Assembly (NCBI GenBank): GCA_030608245.1
Contig: JAUWEO010000099.1
Coordinates: forward strand, 1-6,839
Direction: 5' to 3'
From: Candidatus Latescibacterota bacterium
GTDB lineage: Bacteria > Latescibacterota > MVCY01
DNA: 6,839 bases
Shown in pieces: positions 1 to 6,290 of the stretch; position 1 is the first letter of the stretch, and each line of letters begins with the position of its first letter. The notes beneath the pieces were generated by a model. It had not been told where the DNA came from, did not search any database, and saw nothing but the letters and a program-made list of their open reading frames with translations. The translations under genes and the position numbers were made by a program.

Positions 1-2
1 AA

Positions 3-959
3 GAAAGCTTCCAGAAGACGCTCCTACAGGAAGGGGCAACTAAACTGAGTGTGAGCAACAGAAATGGAAATATCGAGGTTAGCCCCTGGCAGGAGGACAG
101 TATCAGGATAGAGGCCACAAAGAAGATCAAGGCGGCTAACACAAAGAAGGCCAGAGAGTATGCCGAGGAGCTGAAGATCGAGATATCTCGGGAGGGCAAC
201 GAAATTATCGTCAGGACAATCCGCCCTGAATCCGAGGAAAGGAGAGGTTTTTGGGATATCTTCCGGGATACCTTCAACGGGCATATTCAGGCAAAGGTTG
301 ACTACAACATTCGTGTCCCGGAGAAACTTGATCTGGATATTAGGAGCCGCAACGGGAGCATCAAAACCGGCGGCATAAAGGGAAACGTAACCGGGGAGAC
401 CAGAAACGGCGGCATCCAAATCGACGATGTAGAAGGGGAAATCTTTGCCAGAAGCAGAAACGGCAGTATTCAGATGTCGAATATCGCCGGCCCGGTTGAT
501 GTGGAGACAAGAAACGGTAAGACCTCCCTCTCAGAGATCACCGGTTCAGTGAAGACCGTGACAAGGAACGGCAATATCCGGATTGCCCAAGTGGATGAAG
601 ATGTCTCCGCCCACAGCAGAGATGGCAGCCTCTCCCTTCTGAAGATCGGGGGCTCGGTGAATGCCAGCACAAGAAATGGCAAAATCTGGACAGAGATAAC
701 CGGGAGAAGCTTCCAGGGCTGCGATCTTAGCACCAGAAACGCCAGCATCACTTTGCTCGTCCCTGAAAGTCTGTCTGCGGATCTCGATGTCTACAGCCGT
801 AATGGGAAGGTGCAGACAGAGCTGCCCCTGGCACTGTCTGGGAGTTTCAACCGGGGTAAACTCAAGGGGAAAATCAACCAGGGCGGCCCGCTGCTCCGGC
901 TTCGGACGAGAAATGGAAATATCGCCATTAGAAAATCGCAGGAGGTGATAGAACAATGA
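3..959 (+). CDS. DUF4097-like secreted beta-helix repeat protein, 5'-truncated by window edge
   Basis: The reading frame is open from base 3, so the true start lies outside the window. A GTG at 51 is in frame but is not the likely start: the residues before it (ESFQKTLLQEG...) match residues 32 onward of the mature N-terminus of the next gene (ESFQKILPQQEA), so a signal peptide probably lies upstream. About 318 residues are visible. A short N-terminal beta region (NGNIEVSPW, then an SIRIEA strand) leads into a long array in which an S/T-R-N-G motif recurs exactly every 18 residues, followed by looser 21-residue coils and the closing block GKINQGGPLLRLRTRNGNI. This layout is typical of DUF4097 (named 'putative adhesin'), predicted to form a right-handed parallel beta-helix. 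There is no barrel, anchor or catalytic motif. Arginine is mostly AGA/AGG. The function is unknown; a periplasmic or surface binding role is inference. The family call is fairly sure, the role is not. Confidence 0.85.
   Translation, partial: ESFQKTLLQEGATKLSVSNRNGNIEVSPWQEDSIRIEATKKIKAANTKKAREYAEELKIEISREGNEIIVRTIRPESEERRGFWDIFRDTFNGHIQAKVDYNIRVPEKLDLDIRSRNGSIKTGGIKGNVTGETRNGGIQIDDVEGEIFARSRNGSIQMSNIAGPVDVETRNGKTSLSEITGSVKTVTRNGNIRIAQVDEDVSAHSRDGSLSLLKIGGSVNASTRNGKIWTEITGRSFQGCDLSTRNASITLLVPESLSADLDVYSRNGKVQTELPLALSGSFNRGKLKGKINQGGPLLRLRTRNGNIAIRKSQEVIEQ
348..698 (+). repeat. 54-base (18-residue) in-frame repeat array, Arg-Asn-Gly type
   Basis: Six complete 18-codon units and the first half of a seventh start at bases 348, 402, 456, 510, 564, 618 and 672. 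Each begins with the codons for R-N-G (R-D-G once, at 618), followed by a hydrophobic residue two positions later and a G-[SNEP]-[VI] pattern near position 12. The period is exact, without indels, as expected for stacked turns of a parallel beta-helix. Less regular R-N-A and R-N-G turns continue downstream at 21-residue spacing. The DNA units are diverged, so this is an old protein repeat and not a recent tandem expansion. Confidence 0.9.
940..949 (+). promoter_or_regulatory. Full-consensus Shine-Dalgarno for the beta-helix/barrel gene
   Basis: The ten bases aggaggtgat match the anti-Shine-Dalgarno sequence of 16S rRNA along their full length and sit six bases before the ATG at 956. The site lies inside the last codons of the preceding gene, whose TGA overlaps the ATG as ATGA. 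This supports the ATG at 956 and coupled, efficient translation of the second gene. Confidence 0.85.
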
Positions 960-2971
960 GATTGGCCAAGACAATCGTCACTATGCTAATAACTGTTTCC
1001 GCCATTACGCTCATTTCTTACCAGAAGGGGTCTGCCTACATCCTGGAAGAAAGTTTCCAGAAAATACTCCCCCAACAGGAAGCAACCCTACTGAAGGTGA
1101 AGAATGTTAACGGGAATATCCAGGTTAGTCCCTGGCCCGCAGACAGCATTAAAATAGAGGCACTCAAGAAGATGGAAGCACCCGACCGGGAAAAGGCAGA
1201 AAAGTGGCTGAAGGAACTGGAAATTCAAGTGGTACGCAACGATAAAGAGATAAGCGTAGAGACGGTCTATCCTCGCCGTAAGCACCAGCAGCAAGGCCTG
1301 TTTGATTTCCTCCAGGGCAAAAGGGTCAGGTGGAGTCTTGATTACACCATATCTGTGCCTGTAAACCTCGGTCTGAAGTTGCACACTACCAACGGAAATG
1401 TTGAGGTCGGTGGAGTAGAGGGAGAAGTTGAGGCCCAGAGCAGCACGGGCAATGTCCGGATTACGGAAGTGGAGGGCAATGCTCTGGGGCAGACTACCAA
1501 TGGCAGCGTGAAGATAAAGGATATAGAGGGCGATGCCATCGCCAGAAGCACCAATGGAAGCGTAGAACTTCTGGACATCGCCGGTTCGGTGCAGGCCTCG
1601 ACAACAAACGGCAGTGTCAAAACCGAAATAATCAGTGCAATACTGGAAAAAGACTGCCACCTCTCTACCACCAACGGCAGTATCTCTGTGAGCCTTCCGG
1701 CAGATATTTCAGTAGATATCGACGCCCGGACCACTAATGGAAAGGTCAGGGTTCAGTTGCCTGTCACTATCCAGGGAGAGATAAATAGGCGAAGGCTTCA
1801 GGGTAAAATCAATCAGGGCGGTCCACTGCTGCGGGTGCGAACAACTAACGGAAATATCACTGTTGAAAAAGGAACAGGCAGAGAGGGCAAAGTTGAAGCT
1901 CCTTCAATCCGTGAAGAGAAAAGAGAGTTCGACAGCCACCGGGAACGTTGGGATTGGGAACTGCCGCTCTCAGAGGAATTCGATATATGGCCTGTGGAGA
2001 AGGAAACCTGGGAGTGGGATGCTGTGGGCAGGTTCAACCGAGTGGAAGGATCGGTTCTGGGCCTGAAGGTGACAGCGTGTCCAACTCCCCGTGGCCAGGA
2101 CAAGGCTTATGTCCGAGGAGATTACGGCTTTGCAACAAAAAAGTGGACTTACAGGTTGGGAGTCGAAAAATCCCTGTGGAAAAAGCTTTCCTTAGGGGCA
2201 GATCTTCACGACATAGTAGCCACTCAGGATGGCTGGATTGTCTCTGACCAGGAGGCCACCTTACTGATGCTGCTTGCTGGCACAGCGGCAAGGGACTATT
2301 TTCGCCAGCAGGGATATGAGGTCTATCTGGGCCAGCGATTGGGCAAGGCCGGTGATTTAAGGATAGGATACTGCAGCGATAAATATGAGAGTCTCTGCAA
2401 ACGGACCGACTGGAGCCTGGTTAACTGGAGAGGAGGGAAACGGAGTAATCCACCCGTTGATGAAGGTTGGATAAACAGCATAAAGATCTCCTATCGCAAA
2501 GAACTGCCGGTTGATCAACATTTAGAAGTGCAGGGGGAAATAGCCGACAAGGGATTGGGAGGAGATTTCCAGTTCCGGCGCTATCAGGTGGAGTTAACTG
2601 GGCGCAGGAGATTGGCTTGGAAGCAGTCTTTAGACACCAGGGTAAAAGTTGGATTTGCGGATAAGGGGCTCCCTGCACAGAGGAAATTTCAATTGGGTGG
2701 CATCGGTACCCTGCGGGGCTACGACTACAAGGAGTTCCAGGGGGACGGTATGCTGCTGGTTCAGGCCGAATACCGGTTCAAAAGAGGAGACAAGGCGTTG
2801 ATCCCCTTTGTGGATGCTGGCTGCACCTGGCGGCACAACCAGATCATAAAACCCGAAGACCTGCGGTTCGACGGTGGGATCGCACTGGTCTGGGAAGACC
2901 TGAGGCTGAACTTAGCTGTAGCTCCCCCCAGAAAGCCGCGCTGGCTGTTGCGGTTCCACAAAAATCTTTGA
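956..2971 (+). CDS. Fusion of DUF4097 beta-helix with POTRA-less Omp85/surface-antigen outer-membrane barrel
   Basis: This 671-residue protein has three parts. Residues 1-27 are a Sec signal peptide: basic MRLAK, a hydrophobic core at about 6-20, and likely cleavage after GSA at 27. Residues about 45-303 are a DUF4097 module with T-N-G turns and the closing block GKINQGGPLLRVRTTNGNI. After a charged linker (about 304-350), residues about 352-671 look like a transmembrane beta-barrel, with a FNRVEG motif at 360-365, alternating amphipathic strands, and LGGIGTLRGY at 580-589 followed by MLLVQAEYRF. The LRGY is the conserved (V/I)RG(F/Y) loop-6 motif of the Omp85 superfamily (BamA, FhaC, patatin-type barrels). 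No POTRA repeat is evident. The last residue is Leu, not the Phe typical of BAM substrates. The protein should sit in the outer membrane, with the beta-helix either periplasmic or displayed outside. It could be a surface-exposed or self-secreting protein; the substrate and role are unknown. The gene overlaps the upstream gene by four bases. Confidence 0.88.
   Translation: MRLAKTIVTMLITVSAITLISYQKGSAYILEESFQKILPQQEATLLKVKNVNGNIQVSPWPADSIKIEALKKMEAPDREKAEKWLKELEIQVVRNDKEISVETVYPRRKHQQQGLFDFLQGKRVRWSLDYTISVPVNLGLKLHTTNGNVEVGGVEGEVEAQSSTGNVRITEVEGNALGQTTNGSVKIKDIEGDAIARSTNGSVELLDIAGSVQASTTNGSVKTEIISAILEKDCHLSTTNGSISVSLPADISVDIDARTTNGKVRVQLPVTIQGEINRRRLQGKINQGGPLLRVRTTNGNITVEKGTGREGKVEAPSIREEKREFDSHRERWDWELPLSEEFDIWPVEKETWEWDAVGRFNRVEGSVLGLKVTACPTPRGQDKAYVRGDYGFATKKWTYRLGVEKSLWKKLSLGADLHDIVATQDGWIVSDQEATLLMLLAGTAARDYFRQQGYEVYLGQRLGKAGDLRIGYCSDKYESLCKRTDWSLVNWRGGKRSNPPVDEGWINSIKISYRKELPVDQHLEVQGEIADKGLGGDFQFRRYQVELTGRRRLAWKQSLDTRVKVGFADKGLPAQRKFQLGGIGTLRGYDYKEFQGDGMLLVQAEYRFKRGDKALIPFVDAGCTWRHNQIIKPEDLRFDGGIALVWEDLRLNLAVAPPRKPRWLLRFHKNL
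1388..1630 (+). repeat. 54-base (18-residue) in-frame repeat array, Thr-Asn-Gly type
   Basis: Four complete 18-codon units and half of a fifth start at bases 1388, 1442, 1496, 1550 and 1604. Each opens with T-N-G, except S-T-G at 1442. The register corresponds to the R-N-G array of the preceding gene but has two units fewer (36 residues). Flanking turns (T-N-G at residues 239, 260 and 297) are more widely spaced. The array is predicted to stack as parallel beta-helix turns. Confidence 0.88.
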
Positions 2972-3020
2972 TCCAGCCAAGAATATAAGCCCGCCTCCTA
3001 CACCATTTTCCCCGGCAGCT

Positions 3021-3194
3021 TCAGAGCACATCCGCCCGCTGGCACCCCGCCTGGCGCATGGCATCCAATATCTCCGGCCACGCTCCTGTCCATACGCCGT
3101 TCACCCCGTAGGATAATAGATATCCAACGGGGCAAGCGCACCGGTCCACCGGCTTATGGTTCATCACGTTCAGAAATCGCTCACGGTCAGTCAT
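3021..3194 (-). pseudogene. Truncated uroporphyrinogen-decarboxylase-family (URO-D/MtaA-like) N-terminal fragment
   Basis: The ATG lies one base past the stop of the glycoside hydrolase gene, with AAGGA (3207-3203) eight bases upstream. The 57-residue product opens MTDRERFLNVMNHKPVDR, the hallmark start of URO-D-family proteins (typically '[ST].RER...al....DR.P'), and continues with PVG and TGAWPEI...MRQAG, resembling the start of MtaA-like methyltransferase members. Full members run to roughly 330-370 residues, so about 85% is missing. Neither of the other two frames of this strand carries a recognisable continuation, and the convergent barrel gene ends 49 bases away. All five Arg codons are CGN, as in the two genes upstream of it. 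It is most likely a remnant left by a deletion or insertion breakpoint; a short functional peptide is possible but less likely. Confidence 0.6.
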
Positions 3195-3195
3195 A

Positions 3196-4815
3196 TCAGA
3201 TTTCCTTGATACGTTCCAGCACCAGTAGCCAATCTTGGTAAATCGGCAGGAGCCTCCAGGTTCCTTTGCCCACAGGCAAAGCCCAATCGCCATTGGCCTC
3301 GGGGACAACCGGACCGAGGTCCTGTTCATTTCCGTTAGTGGGGTTAAAGAGAAAAGCCCGATAACGCATACCCTTCTCGATACTCTTCACAACAGGCGCT
3401 TCCCAGCCCAATGGGATGAAAATGACACGCACCTCTTCCGGAATACCAGCCGCGTAGGGTGCAAAATAGTTCTCTTTGCTCCAATGTGGCTCGACCCACT
3501 CCGGATGTGGTTCAAAGTGCCACCAGTCATATCGTTCCAACAGACGCTTCGCAATGCCCAGATGAGCGGAGCCAAGCAATTGATACGCGTCCTCCCACGC
3601 TGTGTTGCCCCATGCCATGCCGTGCGGGGACGGGCCGTATGGTTTTTCCCGCGTGTTCACCTGCCAGATGCCGTTCGCGCCGTAGGTGTGTCCGGCCGCT
3701 CCATTCAACACACAGGCCCAGAACATCAGGCGCTGCACCTCTTGCCGACACGCCTCGCCGATACCTTCGTAGCAGACCTCACCGTTGATAACCGGCATTT
3801 GAGACTCACGGTTATATGCTTCCACCACGCGGGAGATGGTATTGGGCACACTCTGCCTGTCGCCATGTCCGGTCTGGAGCATGTCGAAGTCCAGCAGGGC
3901 AGGGTCTTCCACCGTGTTACGGGCGCTATCACCAGGATGAATGGTCACGGGATGATGATAGGGATCTATCTGACGCAGGTAGGCTCCAAGTTCCGTCCAG
4001 CCTTTCTTCTGGAAGGCGCTGTCTTGCTCCTTGTTTTGGGAGAGGTAGTAAGGCATAATTCCCTCTCCCGCCAAACACCACACTGCCGGGTAAGCACCGT
4101 ACCGGGCCACCAGATTGCGCCAGTGCTTTTTCATCCGTTCCACGCCCATCCACGGTAAGAAGTAGCCCCAGCAGCCCACGATGCAGGGGACCAGGCCGGA
4201 CTCCACGAGCCAGTCAATGCGCAGGTCGGCCATATCAAAATATGCCGGATTGATGCGAGCGTAGTCTTTTTCCCACGGGAAACCAGCTTCGTTTGCTCCC
4301 CGTTCGTCGAACGCCGGCATGTCGGGGTAAAGTCCAGCGACAATTTGGATAACCGTAAAACCTTTAGCGACCCGGTCGGCGGTTAACGCCCGGAAATCGC
4401 CCGGCCAGCCTAATCTCCTGCACAATCCCATCCACCACGTATCGCCCAGCCAGAAAAAGGGCGTGCCGTCGACATGTTCAAGGGTGCGCCCGGTCTGCGC
4501 CACCCGCAGGCGGCCACGCTGGTAAAGACGGTTTTTGCCGTCATACGGTATCACCTCAAGCTCACCCGCCTGACCGTGGAGACCGGCATCGTCCGGGTTG
4601 TTGCAAACCGTACGGTACGCGTAGCGTCCGGGTTTCGGTGGGGCAAACCGCACCCGAAACACGTTGTCGCCTGCCCAAAACGCCGGCACCGGCCATTGCT
4701 CGCCACCAGGGTCGGTGAAAACCACATCCAACTCGACATCGTTAAAGATGTCCCGATACACTTGTGCCGCCGTTAAGGGAAATTCCATCGGCACATTGGT
4801 CTGCCCGTAGAACAT
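3196..4815 (-). CDS. Cytoplasmic DUF5060/DUF4038 glycoside hydrolase (GH140 apiosidase-like)
   Basis: This 539-residue protein starts at the ATG at 4815, which has AAAGGAG six bases upstream; an in-frame GTG at 4902 would overlap the preceding gene and adds non-conserved residues. Residues about 8-90 resemble the DUF5060 beta-sandwich. Residues about 100-430 form a DUF4038-type TIM barrel with the signature PFFWLGDTWW (119-128). E251 (in LAGEG) and E346 (in INGEVCYEG) are candidate catalytic acids at strand ends. Residues about 465-535 resemble the C-terminal 'putative collagen-binding' beta domain, ending in DWLLVL. Characterised DUF4038 enzymes in GH140 cleave apiose from rhamnogalacturonan II, but the family is broad and the substrate here is not certain. 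No signal peptide is seen from either start, so it probably acts on imported oligosaccharides. It follows a rhamnose mutarotase gene by 56 bases. GC is higher than in the flanking genes (58-65% in sampled lines) and Arg codons are mainly CGN, suggesting transfer. Confidence 0.85.
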   Translation of the reverse strand: MFYGQTNVPMEFPLTAAQVYRDIFNDVELDVVFTDPGGEQWPVPAFWAGDNVFRVRFAPPKPGRYAYRTVCNNPDDAGLHGQAGELEVIPYDGKNRLYQRGRLRVAQTGRTLEHVDGTPFFWLGDTWWMGLCRRLGWPGDFRALTADRVAKGFTVIQIVAGLYPDMPAFDERGANEAGFPWEKDYARINPAYFDMADLRIDWLVESGLVPCIVGCWGYFLPWMGVERMKKHWRNLVARYGAYPAVWCLAGEGIMPYYLSQNKEQDSAFQKKGWTELGAYLRQIDPYHHPVTIHPGDSARNTVEDPALLDFDMLQTGHGDRQSVPNTISRVVEAYNRESQMPVINGEVCYEGIGEACRQEVQRLMFWACVLNGAAGHTYGANGIWQVNTREKPYGPSPHGMAWGNTAWEDAYQLLGSAHLGIAKRLLERYDWWHFEPHPEWVEPHWSKENYFAPYAAGIPEEVRVIFIPLGWEAPVVKSIEKGMRYRAFLFNPTNGNEQDLGPVVPEANGDWALPVGKGTWRLLPIYQDWLLVLERIKEI

Positions 4816-4821
4816 CGTTCT

Positions 4822-4828
4822 CTCCTTT
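4822..4828 (-). promoter_or_regulatory. Shine-Dalgarno that fixes the glycoside hydrolase start
   Basis: On the minus strand AAAGGAG lies six bases before the ATG at 4815. The alternative upstream GTG at 4902 lies within the mutarotase coding region. This site therefore favours the 539-residue form. Confidence 0.7.
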
Positions 4829-4871
4829 CTCAGAAATTCATTTTTGACCTCTTCTTGTAGATAACCCGGTT

Positions 4872-5192
4872 TTACTCCAGATAGAAGATTTGCCCCAACC
4901 ACTCCAGTCCACCCTTTTCCATATCGCCTGAACCGGATTCAAAATACGGCGACATAAGCTCCTGCCAGCGCCGATTTGCCTCGGTCTCGCCGAGTTTTCG
5001 CAATGATTCTTTGGGATTCTCAGCTTCAAAGTAGCCCACCAGCAAGCCGTCCGGACGCAGAAACAGAGAATAGTTTCTAATCCCCGAATCGGAGAGGGCA
5101 TTCAGCATGTCGGCATTGACCGACTGGTGAGTACAGCGATAATCGTCAATCAGCTCCTTCTTGACCCGAAGCAAGAAGCAGACACGTTCCAT
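4872..5192 (-). CDS. rhaM: L-rhamnose mutarotase (RhaM/DUF718 family)
   Basis: The 106-residue product matches the usual length of the family (E. coli RhaM is about 104). RhaM interconverts the alpha and beta anomers of L-rhamnopyranose, feeding L-rhamnose isomerase in the cytoplasm. The N-terminal strand MERVCFLLRVK is followed by Y18 and H22 (DYRCTHQSV), the same positions as the active-site Tyr and His of the E. coli enzyme. Next come NYSLFLRPDGLLVGYFEAE, then RRWQELMSPYF and the closing EWLGQIFYLE, which parallels the 'evFYLP' end of RhaM. GAGGAGG (5203-5197) stands four bases before the ATG. The gene begins 16 bases after the E1 beta stop and precedes the glycoside hydrolase, so it may be cotranscribed with both. 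Members acting on other deoxysugars such as L-fucose are in a related family, so sugar specificity is inferred. No isomerase, kinase or aldolase gene is in the window. Confidence 0.88.
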   Translation of the reverse strand: MERVCFLLRVKKELIDDYRCTHQSVNADMLNALSDSGIRNYSLFLRPDGLLVGYFEAENPKESLRKLGETEANRRWQELMSPYFESGSGDMEKGGLEWLGQIFYLE

Positions 5193-5208
5193 AGCGCCTC
5201 CTCATTCC

Positions 5209-6222
5209 TCAGCAAATGCTGTGTACTGCCTTTGTTATGTTCTCCTTATTAGGAATATAGTAGTTTTCCAATGGCGGCGAGAAAGGAACGGGAACGTCAG
5301 GAGCGCAAACTCTCTTAACTGGTGCATCGAGGTAATCAAACAGCTCGTCCGATGTTCTGGCTGCGATCTCCGCGCCCCAGCCGCCGGTAAAGGTGTCCTC
5401 GTGAACAATCACCAGCCTGCCAGTTTTTCTGATCGATTCATACAGGGCTTCATAGTCAAATGGAACAAGCGTCCTCGGGTCTATGACCTCCAACTCGATG
5501 CCTTGAGCCGAGAGGTCATTTGCTGCCGATAGGGCCTCATAGACCATTCTCAGATTTGCCAAGATGGTGACATCTTTTCCTTCTCGCACTACTCTGGCCT
5601 CGCCAAAAGGAATGAGGAGCTCATCATCCGGGATATCAGAACATGCATCAATGCTTCCCTCGACTTTTCTGATTCCCTTGGCGCCGTAGAGCTTCTTATG
5701 CTCAAAGAACAGCACGGGGTTATCATCACGAACGGCGCTCTTCAGGAGCCCTTTGGCGTCGTATGCATTGGAAGGACAGGCGATCTTCCAACCCGGACAA
5801 TGTACGAAGTAAGATTCAACAGACTGAGCATGTTGAGCTCCTCTGGAAGTTGCTCCCACAGGGGCACGTAGGACCATAGGTAATTTGAGAGTACCTCCTG
5901 ACATATACCTCAGCTTTGCCGCCTGGTTTATGATCTGATCCATGGCGCAAAAAATGAAATCGCAGTACTGGACATCTGCGATCGGCCGCATGCCCATCAA
6001 CGCCGCACCAATCGCGGCTCCCACGAAACCAGCCTCTGATATCGGAGTATCAAGGATTCGTTCGTGTCCAAACTCGTCGGAAAGACCCAGTGTCACGGTA
6101 AATGCCCCCCCGAAGCCTTTCGGTATGCCAATATCCTCTCCGATGCAGAATACCCTTCGGTCTCTCCGCATCTCTTCTGTTATCGCTTCTCTCAGCGCTT
6201 CAACAATAGTTGATCTTGCCAT
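5209..6222 (-). CDS. 2-oxoacid (pyruvate/acetoin) dehydrogenase E1 component, beta subunit
   Basis: This complete 337-residue protein has the normal length for PdhB/AcoB-type subunits. With the alpha subunit it forms the thiamine-diphosphate-dependent E1 heterotetramer that decarboxylates a 2-oxoacid (or cleaves acetoin) and acylates the lipoyl group of E2. The visible family features, in order, are GEDIG (28-32), DTPISEAG with E63 (the Glu that activates the cofactor pyrimidine), the DQIINQAAKLRYMSGG helix (95-110), RGAQHAQS with H131 (active-site His), PSNAYDAKGLL, and a C-terminal transketolase-like domain from about 200 containing IDPRTLVPFD and HEDTFTGGWGAE. AAAGGA (6237-6232) lies nine bases before the ATG. 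Arg codons near the start are mostly AGA/AGG. Sequence alone does not separate pyruvate from acetoin or branched-chain substrates; E2 and E3 genes are not in the window. Confidence 0.93.
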   Translation of the reverse strand: MARSTIVEALREAITEEMRRDRRVFCIGEDIGIPKGFGGAFTVTLGLSDEFGHERILDTPISEAGFVGAAIGAALMGMRPIADVQYCDFIFCAMDQIINQAAKLRYMSGGTLKLPMVLRAPVGATSRGAQHAQSVESYFVHCPGWKIACPSNAYDAKGLLKSAVRDDNPVLFFEHKKLYGAKGIRKVEGSIDACSDIPDDELLIPFGEARVVREGKDVTILANLRMVYEALSAANDLSAQGIELEVIDPRTLVPFDYEALYESIRKTGRLVIVHEDTFTGGWGAEIAARTSDELFDYLDAPVKRVCAPDVPVPFSPPLENYYIPNKENITKAVHSIC

Positions 6223-6290
6223 CCTCGTAGATCCTTTCAGAAGGGGAGACTTTTATCACTCAAGGACATTAAGTAATTTGCATTTTTCAA

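Noticed and set aside
51..53. GTG at 51 as the real start of the first gene
   Set aside because: The frame continues upstream to the window edge with residues that match the mature N-terminus of the paralogue, so the gene starts before the window.
348..1630. CRISPR-like array because of regular 54-base periodicity
   Set aside because: The period is an in-frame protein repeat with diverged DNA units and no conserved repeat/variable spacer pattern.
1088..1660. Minus-strand open frame of 190 codons opposite the repeat array
   Set aside because: It arises from the periodic 54-base units of the sense gene and has no independent start signal or recognisable domain.
2972..3020. Bidirectional terminator between the convergent genes
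   Set aside because: No GC-rich stem followed by a T run is visible on either strand in this short gap.
3235..4158. Plus-strand open frame of 307 codons opposite the glycoside hydrolase
   Set aside because: It is antisense to a clearly recognisable enzyme, has no family resemblance, and is explained by the high GC and low stop frequency of the opposite strand.
6240..6290. Sigma-70-like promoter before E1 beta (TTGAAA on the minus strand at 6290-6285)
   Set aside because: No -10 box of reasonable quality occurs at 16-18 bases from it, so the match is not supportable.
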